A program made the position numbers and the translations under genes. The notes under the pieces were generated by a model. It made no database searches. It saw only the letters and a program-made list of their open reading frames with translations, and was not told the DNA's origin. DNA of 64,000 bases, from contig CAJTZR010000001.1 of assembly GCA_910584035.1 (NCBI GenBank), positions 34,295-98,294 on the forward strand, written 5' to 3'. Numbering within the stretch: position 1 is the first letter of the stretch; every line of letters starts with the position of its first letter. Of the stretch, positions 63,986-64,000 are shown piece by piece. The stretch comes from an uncultured Christensenella sp. (lineage in GTDB: Bacteria; Bacillota; Clostridia; Christensenellales; UBA3700).

Positions 63986-64000
63986 TAGGGGAGTATCAGA

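Noticed and set aside
1..64000. tRNA, rRNA, CRISPR array or prophage
   Set aside because: No cloverleaf with a GGTTCRANTCC arm, no rRNA-like segments, no regularly spaced repeats and no phage structural genes were seen on either strand by eye.

Overview
The window is AT-rich DNA (roughly one third G+C by eye) from a low-GC Gram-positive bacterium, most likely an uncultured member of Bacillota class Clostridia. The evidence is HemZ-type coproporphyrinogen dehydrogenase, a bifunctional Rel protein next to recJ, strong AGGAGG-type ribosome binding sites, TTGACA/TATAAT promoters with 17-bp spacers, and intrinsic terminators. I cannot place it to genus. No rRNA, tRNA or CRISPR array was seen.

Layout. 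1-3.6 kb: an asymmetric heterodimeric ABC exporter pair (first gene cut by the window edge). 4.1-7.8 kb: an M29 aminopeptidase, a Fic protein with three palindromic operators, and glyceraldehyde-3-phosphate dehydrogenase. 8.0-11.5 kb: an accessory cassette of two paralogous small HTH regulators flanking a divergent SLOG-like protein, followed by an unrecognised 440-residue protein with two C-terminal membrane helices and a cysteine hydrolase. Three promoters there carry the same type of 14-bp operator. 11.6-20.8 kb: arginine biosynthesis from glutamate to argininosuccinate cleavage (argG; then argH-C-J-B-D-F and a membrane protein). 21.0-26.3 kb: two tandem paralogous ATPase-permease fusions of MacB/FtsX type. 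26.3-30.5 kb: an AraC regulator divergent from a DUF1349 protein and an acetyltransferase, then a minus-strand pair (M24 peptidase, APH-like kinase).

30.9-52.9 kb is a large surface-polysaccharide locus read in one direction from one good promoter at 30901. It supplies UDP-glucuronate (ugd), GDP-D-glycero-alpha-D-manno-heptose (gmhA, hddA, gmhB, hddC), a CDP-3,6-dideoxyhexose (rfbF, rfbG, rfbH) with a split transketolase and an SDR suggesting a two-carbon branch, and dTDP-L-rhamnose (rfbA, a fused rfbC-rfbD, rfbB). It also has six glycosyltransferases, an EpsG-like polymerase and a Wzx-like flippase. No initiating sugar-phosphate transferase or chain-length regulator is present in the window.

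53.0-54.5 kb is a decayed IS200-type element and an unusual run of stem-loops. 54.5-63.7 kb returns to core genes: recJ, rel, a metallo-beta-lactamase-fold hydrolase, hemZ, rpsO and pnp.

The most promising leads are the CDP-sugar/transketolase branch, the HTH-SLOG cassette with duplicated promoter modules, the Fic operator array inside its own promoter, and the multi-hairpin region upstream of recJ.
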